From NCBI RefSeq assembly GCF_020166105.1, contig NZ_JAIUJY010000004.1, positions 248,001-312,000 of the forward strand: a DNA stretch of 64,000 bases, read 5' to 3'. A program made the position numbers and the translations under genes. This document shows positions 41,763 to 49,955 of this stretch, piece by piece. Source of the stretch: Blastococcus sp. LR1. Lineage in GTDB: Bacteria > Actinomycetota > Actinomycetes > Mycobacteriales > Geodermatophilaceae. Numbering within the stretch: position 1 is the first letter of the stretch; every line of letters starts with the position of its first letter. The notes beneath the pieces are model-generated. The model was given only the letters and a program-made list of their open reading frames with translations. It did no database searches and was not told the origin of the DNA.

Positions 41763-41927
41763 ATGAGCGAGCCCAACACCCACGCCGCAGGCGAGGGAGT
41801 CTCCGACGAGGAGATGATCGAGACCGTCGCCGGTCAGACCGACAGCGCGTCGGAGAACGCCGACGTCGCCGGCAAGGACTGGGACGGCGATCCGGCCTCC
41901 GCGCCCGCGCCGACCGACCAGGCCTGA
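41763..41927 (+). CDS. Small acidic hypothetical protein
   Basis: A 54-residue strongly acidic protein from ATG 41763 with AGGAAGGGG upstream. The sequence includes GEGVSDEEMIETVAGQTDSA and DVAGKDWDGDPASAPAPTD: no hydrophobic core, probably disordered. It lies 86 bp after the RsbW-like gene and ends before a 17-bp-stem terminator, so it is likely transcribed with it or alone. No function is recognised. Confidence 0.65.
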   Translation: MSEPNTHAAGEGVSDEEMIETVAGQTDSASENADVAGKDWDGDPASAPAPTDQA

Positions 41928-41942
41928 GCAGTTCGACGAACG

Positions 41943-41979
41943 CACCGCCCCCGTCCCGCACCGCGGGACGGGGGCGGTG
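41943..41979 (+). terminator. Terminator hairpin with 17-bp perfect stem
   Basis: CACCGCCCCCGTCCCGC (41943-41959) pairs with GCGGGACGGGGGCGGTG (41963-41979); loop ACC. It follows the small acidic gene by 15 bp and precedes the P450 gene. Confidence 0.88.
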
Positions 41980-42019
41980 TCACGTCCGGAGGCGATCTCG
42001 CTCCTGACAGACTGCGGTG

Positions 42020-43369
42020 ATGAGCGCCACAGTCGAGACCGGGCAGGCACCTGCAGGAGCCGCACTCGAGCCGCTGGCGCGTCCCGCCCGGACCGCCGTG
42101 CGCTGGGCCGTCCGCCACGGCCTGCCCGCGCTCTTCCTCGCCCGCAGCGCGCGGAGCGGCGACCCGGTGAGCCGGCTGATGCGCGACCGCACGCTGCGCG
42201 AGCAGCCCTACGGGCTGTACGAGCAGATCCGCGCCCGCGGCCCGGTGAGCGGCAGCAGCCTCGGGTGGGTGACGCCCTCGCACGCGATCGCCCAGGACAT
42301 CCTGCGCTCGGAGCGGTTCGGCGTGGGCTGGGACCGGGCGGACGCGCCGAAGCTCGTCCGGTGGGCCCTGGACTTCAGCGACGACCCGGGGTCGGCGGGG
42401 GTGGCCGAACCGCCGTCGATGCTCGTCGTCGACCCGCCGGACCACACCCGCTTCCGCCGGCTGGTCAGCCGGGCGTTCACCCCTCGGGCGACGGCGGCGT
42501 TCGAGCCGATGATCCGCCGCACCGCCGACTCGCTGCTGGACGAGCTGGAGCGGCGCAGCGGCACCGTGGACCTGATCGAGGACTACGCAGCCCAGTTGCC
42601 GGTGCTGGTGATCGCGGAGCTGCTCGGCGTGCCCACGGAGCGGCGGGAGGACTTCCTGCGCTGGGGCGCCGCGGCCGCCGCGACCCTGGACCCCGGGCTG
42701 CCGCTGCGCCGCTACCTCGCCGCGGACCGGGCGCTGCGCGCCATGCACGGTTTCCTCGACGAGCACTTCGCCCGGCTGCGCGTGAACCCCGGCGACGACC
42801 TGGTCAGCAGCCTGGTCGGCCTCCCGCCGGAGGAGGCGCTCACCGACCGCGAGCTGCACGCCGTCGTGCTCCTGCTGCTCGGCGCCGGCTTCGAGACGAC
42901 GGTGAACCTGCTGGGGAACGCCGTCGTCCTGCTCGACGAGCACCGCGACCAGTGGGACGGCCTGCGGGCCGACCCTGCCGGCTGGGACGGAGCCGTGGAG
43001 GAGGTGCTGCGGCTGGACAGCCCGGTGCAGCTCACCGGCCGCACGGCGAAGGTCGACGTCGAACTCGGCGGGCGCCCCGTGCGCGCCGGCAACCGCGTGC
43101 TGGTGCTGCTCGGCGCGGCCAACCGGGACCCGGAGGTCTTCCCCGACCCGGCGCGCTTCGACGTCACCCGCGCCAACGTCCGCGAGCACCTGGCGTTCTC
43201 CGGGGGCATCCACTACTGCGTGGGTGCGGGCCTCGCGCGGCTCGAGGGCGCGATCGGTCTGCGGGCGCTCAGCGAGCGGTTCCCCGACCTGCGGGTCGCC
43301 GGTACGCCCGAGCGCCGCGACCTGCAGACCCTGCGCGGCTTCGAGCGCCTCCCGGTCACCCTCCGCTGA
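42020..43369 (+). CDS. Cytochrome P450
   Basis: A 449-residue soluble P450. Helix I carries VVLLLLGAGFETTVNLLGNA with the AGxET oxygen-activation motif. The ExxR motif is in EEVLRLDSPVQ. The heme loop is LAFSGGIHYCVGAGLARLEG, where the Cys is the axial ligand. The substrate-contact region includes VDPPDHTRFRRLVSRAFTPR. The first 50 residues (GAALEPLARPARTAVRWAVR) are longer than in many bacterial P450s. No ferredoxin or reductase gene is adjacent, so redox partners are elsewhere. The substrate is unknown. ATG 42020 is chosen over GTG 42017; neither has a strong ribosome site. Confidence 0.93.
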   Translation: MSATVETGQAPAGAALEPLARPARTAVRWAVRHGLPALFLARSARSGDPVSRLMRDRTLREQPYGLYEQIRARGPVSGSSLGWVTPSHAIAQDILRSERFGVGWDRADAPKLVRWALDFSDDPGSAGVAEPPSMLVVDPPDHTRFRRLVSRAFTPRATAAFEPMIRRTADSLLDELERRSGTVDLIEDYAAQLPVLVIAELLGVPTERREDFLRWGAAAAATLDPGLPLRRYLAADRALRAMHGFLDEHFARLRVNPGDDLVSSLVGLPPEEALTDRELHAVVLLLLGAGFETTVNLLGNAVVLLDEHRDQWDGLRADPAGWDGAVEEVLRLDSPVQLTGRTAKVDVELGGRPVRAGNRVLVLLGAANRDPEVFPDPARFDVTRANVREHLAFSGGIHYCVGAGLARLEGAIGLRALSERFPDLRVAGTPERRDLQTLRGFERLPVTLR

Positions 43370-43373
43370 TCTC

Positions 43374-43402
43374 CCTGATGATCAGCTGACCTGATCATCA
43401 GG
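43374..43402 (+). terminator. Terminator hairpin after the P450 gene
   Basis: CCTGATGATCAG (43374-43385) is perfectly complementary to CTGATCATCAGG (43391-43402), loop CTGAC. It starts 5 bp after the P450 stop. Unusually AT-rich for this DNA. Confidence 0.8.
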
Positions 43403-43455
43403 CGTCCTGGCTCACGTCCGGTGGTGATCCAGGACGTCGAGTGGTGAGCCAGGAC
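43403..43455. repeat. Dispersed GTCCTGGCTCA palindromic repeat, copy 2
   Basis: CGTCCTGGCTCAC (43403-43415), then inverted GGTGATCCAGGAC (about 43422-43434) and GGTGAGCCAGGAC (43443-43455). It carries the same words as 34248-34300 but with two right arms instead of two left arms. It lies between the convergent P450 and cysN genes. Confidence 0.8.
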
Positions 43456-43466
43456 GCGGAGAACCG

Positions 43467-44804
43467 CTAGCTGCCGGGGACCAGCATCCCGGCGCCGACG
43501 GTGGCGTTGGTCGCCTCGTCGATGATGATGAAGCGGCCGGTCACCCGGTTCCGCGAGTAGTCGTCGGCGAACAGCGGCTGCGTGGTGCGGAGCTTGACCC
43601 GGCCGATGTCGTTGAGCCCGAGCTCGCCGGCCTCCTGGTCGCGGTGCAGCGTGTTCACGTCGAGCCGGTAGTGCAGCTCCTTGACGACGGCGCGCACCGA
43701 GCGGGTGGTGTGCTTGACGGCCAGCCGCTGCCGCGGGCGCAGCGGCTCGTCGGTCATCCAGCACACCAGGGCGTCGAGGTCCTGGGTCACGTGCGGGGCG
43801 TTCGCCGGCCGGCAGATCAGGTCGCCGCGGGAGACGTCGAGGTCGTCGGTGAGCCGCACGGTGACAGCCATCGGCGCGAACGCCTCCTCGACCGGGCCCC
43901 GCGGGCCGTCGATGCCGGCGATCGTCGTCGTCAGGCCGCTGGGCAGCACCTGGATCTCGTCGCCGGGGCGGAGCACGCCGCTGGCGACGGTGCCGGCGTA
44001 ACCCCGGTAGTCGTGGTGGGCGTCGGACTGCGGGCGGATCACGTACTGGACCGGGAAGCGGACGTCGACGAGGTTGCGGTCGCTGGCCACGTGCACGTGC
44101 TCGAGGTGGTGCAGCAGCGAGGGGCCCTCGTACCAGGGCATGTGCTCCGAGCGGCGGACGACGTTGTCGCCGTTCAGCGCGGAGATGGGGACGACGGTGA
44201 GGTCAGGGATGTCCAGCTTGGCGGCGAAGACGCTGAACTCCTCGCGGATCGCCTCGAAGGTCTCCTCCGACCAGTCGACGAGGTCCATCTTGTTCACCGC
44301 GACGACCAGGTGCGGCACCCGAAGCAGCGAGGCGAGGAACGCGTGCCGGCGGCTCTGCTCGAGCATGCCCTTGCGTGCGTCGACGAGGACGATCGCCAGG
44401 TCCGCGGTCGAGGCGCCGGTGACCATGTTCCGGGTGTACTGCACGTGCCCGGGGGTGTCGGCGAGGATGAAGGTCCGCCGCGGGGTGGCGAAGTAGCGGT
44501 AGGCGACGTCGATGGTGATGCCCTGCTCGCGCTCGGCGCGCAGGCCGTCGGTGAGCAGCGCCAGGTCGACGTAATCGCCCTTGCTGGCCCGCTCGACCGC
44601 CTCGTACTGGTCCTCGAACACGGCCTTGCTGTCGTAGAGCAGCCGGCCGATGAGGGTGCTCTTGCCGTCGTCGACCGAGCCGGCGGTGGCGATCCGCAGG
44701 ATGTCCTTGCGCGCGGTGGCGATCTCGGCGGCCTGCTCGGCGGCGCGCGAGTGGACGTCGACCGGCGCCTCGGGGTGGGTGCCGGTCTCGGGCTGGGCGG
44801 TCAT
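43467..44804 (-). CDS. cysN: Sulfate adenylyltransferase subunit 1 (GTPase)
   Basis: A 445-residue protein from ATG 44804 (AGGAG upstream). The G-domain motifs are G1 AGSVDDGKSTLIGRLLYDSK, G2 region REQGITIDVAYRYF, G3 LADTPGH, and G4 AVNKMDLVDW. Elongation-factor-like beta-barrels follow (YAGTVASGVLRPGDEIQVL; RFIIIDEATNATVGAG). GTP hydrolysis drives APS formation by the CysD partner. There is no fused APS kinase (CysC) domain, so PAPS synthesis, if any, is encoded elsewhere. cysD lies upstream on the same strand, but 301 bp away with an antisense ORF between. Confidence 0.95.
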   Translation of the reverse strand: MTAQPETGTHPEAPVDVHSRAAEQAAEIATARKDILRIATAGSVDDGKSTLIGRLLYDSKAVFEDQYEAVERASKGDYVDLALLTDGLRAEREQGITIDVAYRYFATPRRTFILADTPGHVQYTRNMVTGASTADLAIVLVDARKGMLEQSRRHAFLASLLRVPHLVVAVNKMDLVDWSEETFEAIREEFSVFAAKLDIPDLTVVPISALNGDNVVRRSEHMPWYEGPSLLHHLEHVHVASDRNLVDVRFPVQYVIRPQSDAHHDYRGYAGTVASGVLRPGDEIQVLPSGLTTTIAGIDGPRGPVEEAFAPMAVTVRLTDDLDVSRGDLICRPANAPHVTQDLDALVCWMTDEPLRPRQRLAVKHTTRSVRAVVKELHYRLDVNTLHRDQEAGELGLNDIGRVKLRTTQPLFADDYSRNRVTGRFIIIDEATNATVGAGMLVPGS

Positions 44805-44872
44805 CGAGAGCTCTCCTGGCAGAGGACGGCGAGACGGCGGACGCTGGGGGCCGACGCCCGGGGAGGCAGCGC

Positions 44873-45115
44873 ATGTTCGTGTTCGCCGCGGCGGTTCCGG
44901 TGCTGCTGGTGGTCGTCGTGGGCTACGTCGCCGGCTACGCGGTGGCCGCGTGGATCTGCGGCGTGCTGGGCGTGGAGGGCCAGCGGACGCCGGAGGTGGC
45001 CGGCTGGCTGACCGGGCTGGTGCTGCTCGCCGTCGTGGCGCGGATGCTGCTGCAGAAGTGGCGACGTCGTTCCGCGAAGCGCCGCGCCCATGAGGAGTGG
45101 GGCCATCAGAAGTAG
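44873..45115 (+). CDS. Small two-TM membrane protein antisense within the cysD-cysN gap
   Basis: An 80-residue plus-strand frame. Helix 1 is FVFAAAVPVLLVVVVGYVAG, helix 2 WLTGLVLLAVVARMLLQ, followed by a strongly basic tail (KWRRRSAKRRAHEEWG). Third codon positions are G/C-rich as in neighbouring genes. It lies opposite the cysDN transcript and its end overlaps the cysD 3' end by 10 bp. The helices and positive-inside tail make it credible; no family is known to me and no strong ribosome site is seen. Confidence 0.55.
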   Translation: MFVFAAAVPVLLVVVVGYVAGYAVAAWICGVLGVEGQRTPEVAGWLTGLVLLAVVARMLLQKWRRRSAKRRAHEEWGHQK

Positions 45116-46014
45116 CCCTCCTTCTTCCGGTCCTCCATGGCCGCGTCGCTGACCTTGTCGTCACCCCGGGTGGCGCCGCGCTCGGTCATCCGCGTCACCG
45201 CGATCTCGGCGATGACCTCGGCGACCGTGGTCGCCTCCGAGAGCACGGCGGCGGTCAGGTTGGCGTCACCCACCGTCCGGTAACGGACGCTCTCGCGGCG
45301 CACCTGCTCGCCCTCGCGGGGGGTGATGAACTCGTTGACCGCGTAGAGCATCCCCTGGCGCTCCACGACCTCCCGCTCCTCGGCGAGGTACAGCGGCGGG
45401 ATCGCGATCTGCTCCCGGGCGATGTACTGCCAGATGTCGAGCTCGGTCCAGTTCGACAGCGGGAAGACGCGGATCGACTCGCCCAGGTGAATCCGGCCGT
45501 TGTAGAGGTCCCAGATCTCCGGGCGCTGGTTCTTGGGGTCCCACTGCCCGAACTCGTCGCGGAAGGAGAACATCCGCTCCTTGGCTCGGGCCTTGTCCTC
45601 GTCGCGGCGGGCGCCACCGAAGAGGGCGGTGAAGCCGTGCTCCTCGACCGCGTCGAGCAGCACCGGCGTCTGGATCCGGTTGCGGGAGCCGTTGGGCTCC
45701 TCCTTCACGGTTCCGGCGGCGATCGCGTCCGGCACGGAGGCGACGACGAGCTGGATGCCGAGCTCGGCGACCCGCTTGTCCCGGAACTCCAGGACCTCGG
45801 GGAAGTTCAGGCCGGTGTCCACGTGCATGACGGGGAAGGGGATGCGGGCCGGCGCGAACGCCTTGCGGGCGAGCTCCAGCATCACGATCGAGTCCTTGCC
45901 GCCGGAGAACAGCAGCACCGGCCGCTCGAGCTCGGCGACGACCTCGCGGATCACGTGGATGGACTCGGCCTCCAGCGTCTCCAACTGGCTGAGCCGGTAG
46001 TCGGGCGTGGTCAC
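45106..46014 (-). CDS. cysD: Sulfate adenylyltransferase subunit 2
   Basis: A 302-residue PP-loop ATP pyrophosphatase. SGGKDSIVMLELARKAF is the PP-loop near residue 38. FPVMHVDTGLNFPEVLEFRD, then LFGGARRDEDKARAKERMFS and the RVFPLSNWTELDIWQYIARE stretch are CysD signatures, with the C-terminal RYRTVGDANLTAAV. It adenylates sulfate to APS together with CysN. GTG 46014 start. The 85 bp between cysQ and cysD hold no clear regulatory element; a tiny frame with one Cys codon is not convincing as a leader peptide. Confidence 0.96.
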   Translation of the reverse strand: MTTPDYRLSQLETLEAESIHVIREVVAELERPVLLFSGGKDSIVMLELARKAFAPARIPFPVMHVDTGLNFPEVLEFRDKRVAELGIQLVVASVPDAIAAGTVKEEPNGSRNRIQTPVLLDAVEEHGFTALFGGARRDEDKARAKERMFSFRDEFGQWDPKNQRPEIWDLYNGRIHLGESIRVFPLSNWTELDIWQYIAREQIAIPPLYLAEEREVVERQGMLYAVNEFITPREGEQVRRESVRYRTVGDANLTAAVLSEATTVAEVIAEIAVTRMTERGATRGDDKVSDAAMEDRKKEGYF

Positions 46015-46099
46015 GAGGTGATGCTCCGGGGGCTAGAGGGCGGGTGCAGCACAGTGCGCCAACCCCATCGGATCGGTGCGGATTCCCGCCCAGTGTCCG

Positions 46100-46858
46100 C
46101 TATCGCCGCGCGCGGGCCGCAGCCAGCACCCGGTCGGCGAGCTCCGGCCGGGCGACGACGAGGTCGGGCAGGGACGGATCGGGGGCGTTGTAGACCAGCG
46201 GCGAGCCGTCCAGCCGGCAGGTCACCAGGCCGGTCGCGCGGGCGATGGCGACCGGCGCGGCGGAGTCCCACTGGTACATGCCGCCGGAGTGCACGTAGGC
46301 GTCCACCTCGCCGCGCACCACGGCCAGCGTCTTGTAACCGGCCGAGCCCAGCGGCACCAGCTCGCCGTCCAGCGCGGCGGCGACCGCCTCGGCCTCGGCC
46401 GGCGGGCGGGTGCGGCTGACCGCGATCCGGACCGGTCCGTCCGGGCGGGCGGGGAGCGCCGGCGCCGGGTCGGTGACGTGCACCTCGCCCAGGGCGGGCA
46501 GCGCGACCGCTCCGCTCGCCAGACCCCCGCCCGCCCCCAGCTCGCCCGCGGCCCACAGCGCCACGTGCACGGCCCAGTCGGAGCGCTCCGGATCGGAGTA
46601 CTCCCGGGTGCCGTCGAGCGGGTCCACGATCCACACCCGGTCGGCGGCCAGGCGGCGCGCGTCGTCCGCGGCCTCCTCGCTGAAGACGACGTCGTCCGGG
46701 CGCTCGGCGGTGAGCACGGCCAGGATCGCGCGCTGCGCGGCCGCGTCACCCGCGTCGCCCAGCGGGCGGCCGGTCAGGCCGCTGGTGCGGAGCGGGAGCA
46801 GCACCTCGGCCGCCGCCCGGGCGGCCCGGACGGCGACGTCGACGTCGGTCAGCTCCAC
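46100..46858 (-). CDS. cysQ: 3'(2'),5'-bisphosphate nucleotidase CysQ
   Basis: A 252-residue inositol-monophosphatase-fold enzyme. Metal-binding motifs are FSEEAADD, then WIVDPLDGTREYSD (DPLDGT box) and the C-terminal GGMYQWDSAAPVAIARATGL (W-D-x-A-A/P box). It removes the 3' phosphate of PAP formed in sulfate assimilation. The placement next to cysDN supports this over inositol phosphatase activity. Its start overlaps the thioesterase gene end by 10 bp, so the two are co-transcribed. Confidence 0.9.
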   Translation of the reverse strand: MELTDVDVAVRAARAAAEVLLPLRTSGLTGRPLGDAGDAAAQRAILAVLTAERPDDVVFSEEAADDARRLAADRVWIVDPLDGTREYSDPERSDWAVHVALWAAGELGAGGGLASGAVALPALGEVHVTDPAPALPARPDGPVRIAVSRTRPPAEAEAVAAALDGELVPLGSAGYKTLAVVRGEVDAYVHSGGMYQWDSAAPVAIARATGLVTCRLDGSPLVYNAPDPSLPDLVVARPELADRVLAAARARR

Positions 46859-47571
46859 TGCACCGACGTGGCGTCACCCGGCCGGCGCGGCGGGGTGTGC
46901 TTGCCGGCGGCGTCGGTGATCGCGCCGAAGTAGGCCTGGGCCTTCTCCGGGCGCGGCATGACGAAGATGCCCCGGGCCTCCACGAGCGGCTTCTCCGGCG
47001 CGGAGGCGAGCGCGATGCTGCCGGCGATCACGGACTTGCGGCCCTCGTTGCTCTCGACCCAGGCCCGCAGCACCAGCGGCGTCTCCAGCGGCAGCGGGCC
47101 GCGGTAGTCCAGCTCCAGGTGCGCGGTCATGCCCCACAGGCCCGCGGCGCCGGCCGCGCTGCCGAGCAGCTGGTCCATGAACAGCGCGCTCATCCCGCCG
47201 TGCACGTAGCTCGGCGGGCCCTCGTAAGCCACGCCGAGGGTGACCTCGGCGACGACGCCGCGCTCGTCCTGGCGCACGAGCAGCGGCGGGGCCAGGGCGT
47301 TGCCGATGCCGACGACGGGGTTGAACACGCGGCGGCCGGTGAAGGGGTCGTCGAGCTCGGGCAGCTGCGCGGCCGTGCGCCGGGACGCGCCGATCCGCGC
47401 GGTGGCCCGGCGGACCAGGTCGGCGGCGGCGGCGATCTCGTCCGCCGGCACCGTGCTGACCACCGACGCCTCGATCAGCTCGCGCAGTGCGGCACCGAGA
47501 TCCGTGGACGCCGTCATGAGCTCGGCGTCGTAGGGGGCCCCGGCCTCGGGGGAGTCGTCGTTCGTCGTCAC
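46849..47571 (-). CDS. PaaI-like hotdog-fold thioesterase
   Basis: About 240 residues from GTG 47571; ATG 47517 is an alternative start. The C-terminal 130 residues are a hotdog domain: VTLGVAYEGPPSYVHGGMSA with the family HGG motif, then LFMDQLLGSAAGAA on the long helix, and strands AHLELDYRGPLPLETPLVLR and SVIAGSIALASAPEKPLVEA. The family hydrolyses acyl-CoA thioesters. The N-terminal 90 helical residues are typical of the mycobacterial/actinobacterial subgroup. Substrate unknown. It overlaps cysQ and follows the histidine kinase gene by 22 bp. Confidence 0.82.
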   Translation of the reverse strand: MTTNDDSPEAGAPYDAELMTASTDLGAALRELIEASVVSTVPADEIAAAADLVRRATARIGASRRTAAQLPELDDPFTGRRVFNPVVGIGNALAPPLLVRQDERGVVAEVTLGVAYEGPPSYVHGGMSALFMDQLLGSAAGAAGLWGMTAHLELDYRGPLPLETPLVLRAWVESNEGRKSVIAGSIALASAPEKPLVEARGIFVMPRPEKAQAYFGAITDAAGKHTPPRRPGDATSVQWS

Positions 47572-47593
47572 CGTCAGATGGTCGCAAGCGCGC

Positions 47594-49102
47594 TCAGGCC
47601 GGCGTCGCGGCACCCCCGCCGGGGCCGCCGCGGGGCAGCCGCACGGTGACGGCGAGCCCCGCGCCGGGCGCGGTCTCCAGTGCTGCCGAGCCCCCGTGGG
47701 CCGAGGCGAGCGACGCCACGATGGCCAGCCCGAGCCCGGTGCCGCCGGCGGCCCGGGTGCGGGAGGTGTCGGCCCGGTAGAAGCGCTCGAACGCCCGGGC
47801 GGCGTCGGCGTCGTCCATGCCGGGCCCCTCGTCTGCGACCCGCAGCAGGAGGACGCCGGGATCGTCGGGGGCCTGGGCCACCGAGACCAGCACGCGGACG
47901 TCGACCGGGGTGTGCGTCAGCGCGTTGGTGACCAGGTTGCCGACGACCTGGCGCAGCCGGCTCTCGTCGCCGAGGACCACGGGGACGTCGGTCAGGGACT
48001 CGTCCAGGTGCAGGCTGATCGGCCGGTCGGGCTGGACGGCCCGGGCGTCGTGCACCGCGTCACCGGCGACTGCGGCGAGGTCGACGGGGGCCATGGTCAG
48101 CGGCCGCTGCTGGTCCATGCGGGCCAGCAGCAGGAGGTCCTCGACCAGCAGGCCCATCCGCCCGCCCTCGGCCTCGATCCGCTGCATCAGCCGGGCCACG
48201 TCCTCCTCGGAGCTGACCGCGCCCTGGCGGTACAGCTCGGCGAACCCGCGGATCGACGTCAGCGGCGTGCGCAGCTCGTGGCTGGCGTCGGCGACGAACC
48301 GCCGCATCCGCTGCTCGGAGCCACGGGCCTGCTCCTCGGAGGACTGCTGGGCCTGGAAGGCGCTCTCGATGCGGGCGAGCATCCCGTTCAGCGCCGTCGA
48401 CAGCCGGCCGACCTCGGTCCGCTCGTCGCCGGTGGGCACGCGCCGGGAGAGGTCGCCGGCGGCGATGGCCCGCGCGGTGTCCTCGACCTCGGTCAGCGGC
48501 CGGAGGCGGTTGCCCACGAGGACGTAGGCCGCGGCACCCAGGACCGTCAGGACCAGCAGACCGACGACCACCTCGATCGCGACCAGTCGGCCGATCACCT
48601 TCTCGTCGGCGCGCAGGTCGCGGGCGAGAAGCGCGGTGTACCCCTCCGGCAGCTCGACGGCGGCCACCCGCCAGGAGGTGGTGCGGTCCTCCGAGGGGAC
48701 GGTGAACATGCGCGTCGGTCGCAGCCCGCCGCGGTCGTCGTCTCCGATGCGGGCGGCCAGCCGGCCGAGGTCGGGGCGCAGCTCCGCGTCGGCGGTCGGC
48801 CCGGCGAGGACGACCAGCTCCTCGCGGCCGGGCGTCAGGCAGGCGAGGTAGTCGCTGGCCGGGAACGCGCGCGCGCCGAGCGTGCACTGCTGCAGGATCA
48901 CGCCCCGCTGCTCGGACAGGCGGTCGGCGGTGACCTGCAGCTGGGCGTCCTGCTGCTCGGTCAGGTATCCGCGCAGCAACGAGGTGGCGGCGAGGCCGGT
49001 GGCGAGGAGGGCGACCGAGACGAGCGCGACGACGAGGGCGACGAGCGTGACCCGCAGCGGGAACCGGGAGCCCCGCCGGCCGGCCGGGAGGCTGCTGCTC
49101 AC
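47594..49102 (-). CDS. Sensor histidine kinase (PhoR/MprB-like)
   Basis: A 502-residue membrane kinase. TM1 is VTLVALVVALVSVALLATGL, an outer domain of about 130 residues contains two Cys (QQCTLGA; YLACLTPG), TM2 is LVAIEVVVGLLVLTVLGAAA. Then a HAMP domain (DTARAIAAGDLSRRV), HisKA with the phospho-His in VADASHELRTPLTSIRGFAE, and HATPase_c (N box VVGNLVTNALTHT, G1 VADEGPGMDD, G2 GGTGLGLAIVASLA). Its GTG start overlaps the regulator stop in GTGA. The outer Cys pair could form a disulfide. Signal unknown. Confidence 0.93.
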   Translation of the reverse strand: MSSSLPAGRRGSRFPLRVTLVALVVALVSVALLATGLAATSLLRGYLTEQQDAQLQVTADRLSEQRGVILQQCTLGARAFPASDYLACLTPGREELVVLAGPTADAELRPDLGRLAARIGDDDRGGLRPTRMFTVPSEDRTTSWRVAAVELPEGYTALLARDLRADEKVIGRLVAIEVVVGLLVLTVLGAAAYVLVGNRLRPLTEVEDTARAIAAGDLSRRVPTGDERTEVGRLSTALNGMLARIESAFQAQQSSEEQARGSEQRMRRFVADASHELRTPLTSIRGFAELYRQGAVSSEEDVARLMQRIEAEGGRMGLLVEDLLLLARMDQQRPLTMAPVDLAAVAGDAVHDARAVQPDRPISLHLDESLTDVPVVLGDESRLRQVVGNLVTNALTHTPVDVRVLVSVAQAPDDPGVLLLRVADEGPGMDDADAARAFERFYRADTSRTRAAGGTGLGLAIVASLASAHGGSAALETAPGAGLAVTVRLPRGGPGGGAATPA

Positions 49103-49863
49103 GAGCCCCGCGGCAGCCGGAGGGTGTAGCCCACCCCGCGGATGGTGTGCAGCAGCCGGGGCTCGGTGGTGTCGATCTTGCGGCGCAGGTAGGAGATGTA
49201 GGACTCGACGACGTTCGCCTCGCCGTTGAAGTCGTAGTTCCACACGTGGTCCAGGATCTGCGCCTTCGACAGCACCCGGCCGGCGTTGGCCATGAGGTAG
49301 CGCAGCAGCTTGAACTCGGTGGGGGAGAGGCCGATGACCTCGCCGGCCTTGATGACCTCGTGCGTCTCCTGGTCCAGCTCGATGTCGGCGAAGGTCAGCC
49401 GGGGCGTCTCGACCGCGCGCTGCGTTCCGGTCGTCCGGCGCAGCACGGCACGGATGCGGGCGACGACCTCGTCCAGGCTGAACGGCTTGGTGACGTAGTC
49501 GTCCCCGCCCAGGGTGAGGCCGGAGATCTTGTCCTCCGCTGCGTCGCGCGCGGTCAGGAACAGGACCGGGGTGTGCCGGCCGGACTCCCGGAGCCGGCGG
49601 ACGACGCCGAAGCCGTCCAGGCCCGGCATCATCACGTCGAGCACCAGCAGGTCCGGGCGGAACGACGAGGCCAGGGCCAGCGCCTGCTGCCCGTCGGCGG
49701 CCGTGGCCACCTCGAAACCGGCGTAGCGCAGGCTGGCCGACAGCAGCTCGCGGATGTTCGGCTCGTCGTCCACCACGAGCAGGCGGGCCTCGGGGGGCGT
49801 GTTCCCGGGAGGTTGGTTACCCGACACGGTTCCTCCGGTCGCGTGCGCCGATGCGGTCGTCAT
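49099..49863 (-). CDS. OmpR-family response regulator (M. tuberculosis PhoP-like)
   Basis: A 254-residue regulator. The receiver domain has LLVVDDEPNIRELLSASLRY, the phospho-Asp in DLLVLDVMMPGLDGFGVVRR, and LFLTARDAAEDKISGLTLGG then DDYVTKPFS. The winged helix contains SPTEFKLLRYLMANAGRVLS, KAQILDHVWNYDFNGEANVV and ESYISYLRRKID. The segment from the Asp to the wing strongly resembles mycobacterial PhoP. Co-translated with the kinase. In mycobacteria PhoPR controls envelope lipids and acid response. Whether this pair or another binds the PHO box at pstS is open. Confidence 0.93.
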   Translation of the reverse strand: MTTASAHATGGTVSGNQPPGNTPPEARLLVVDDEPNIRELLSASLRYAGFEVATAADGQQALALASSFRPDLLVLDVMMPGLDGFGVVRRLRESGRHTPVLFLTARDAAEDKISGLTLGGDDYVTKPFSLDEVVARIRAVLRRTTGTQRAVETPRLTFADIELDQETHEVIKAGEVIGLSPTEFKLLRYLMANAGRVLSKAQILDHVWNYDFNGEANVVESYISYLRRKIDTTEPRLLHTIRGVGYTLRLPRGS

Positions 49864-49955
49864 GGGCCGAGCGTGGCCCCCCGGGCTGCGGTCCGTCTGG
49901 ACGCTACCTGTGAATCCCCTGGAGGCTCGGACCTCAGCCGCCCACGGCCCGGACC

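Noticed and set aside
46015..46099. A cysteine leader peptide before cysD (short minus frame containing one Cys codon)
   Set aside because: Only one Cys codon, no 'RR.VDL.R' core and no placed promoter. The evidence is far weaker than at 62862-62936.
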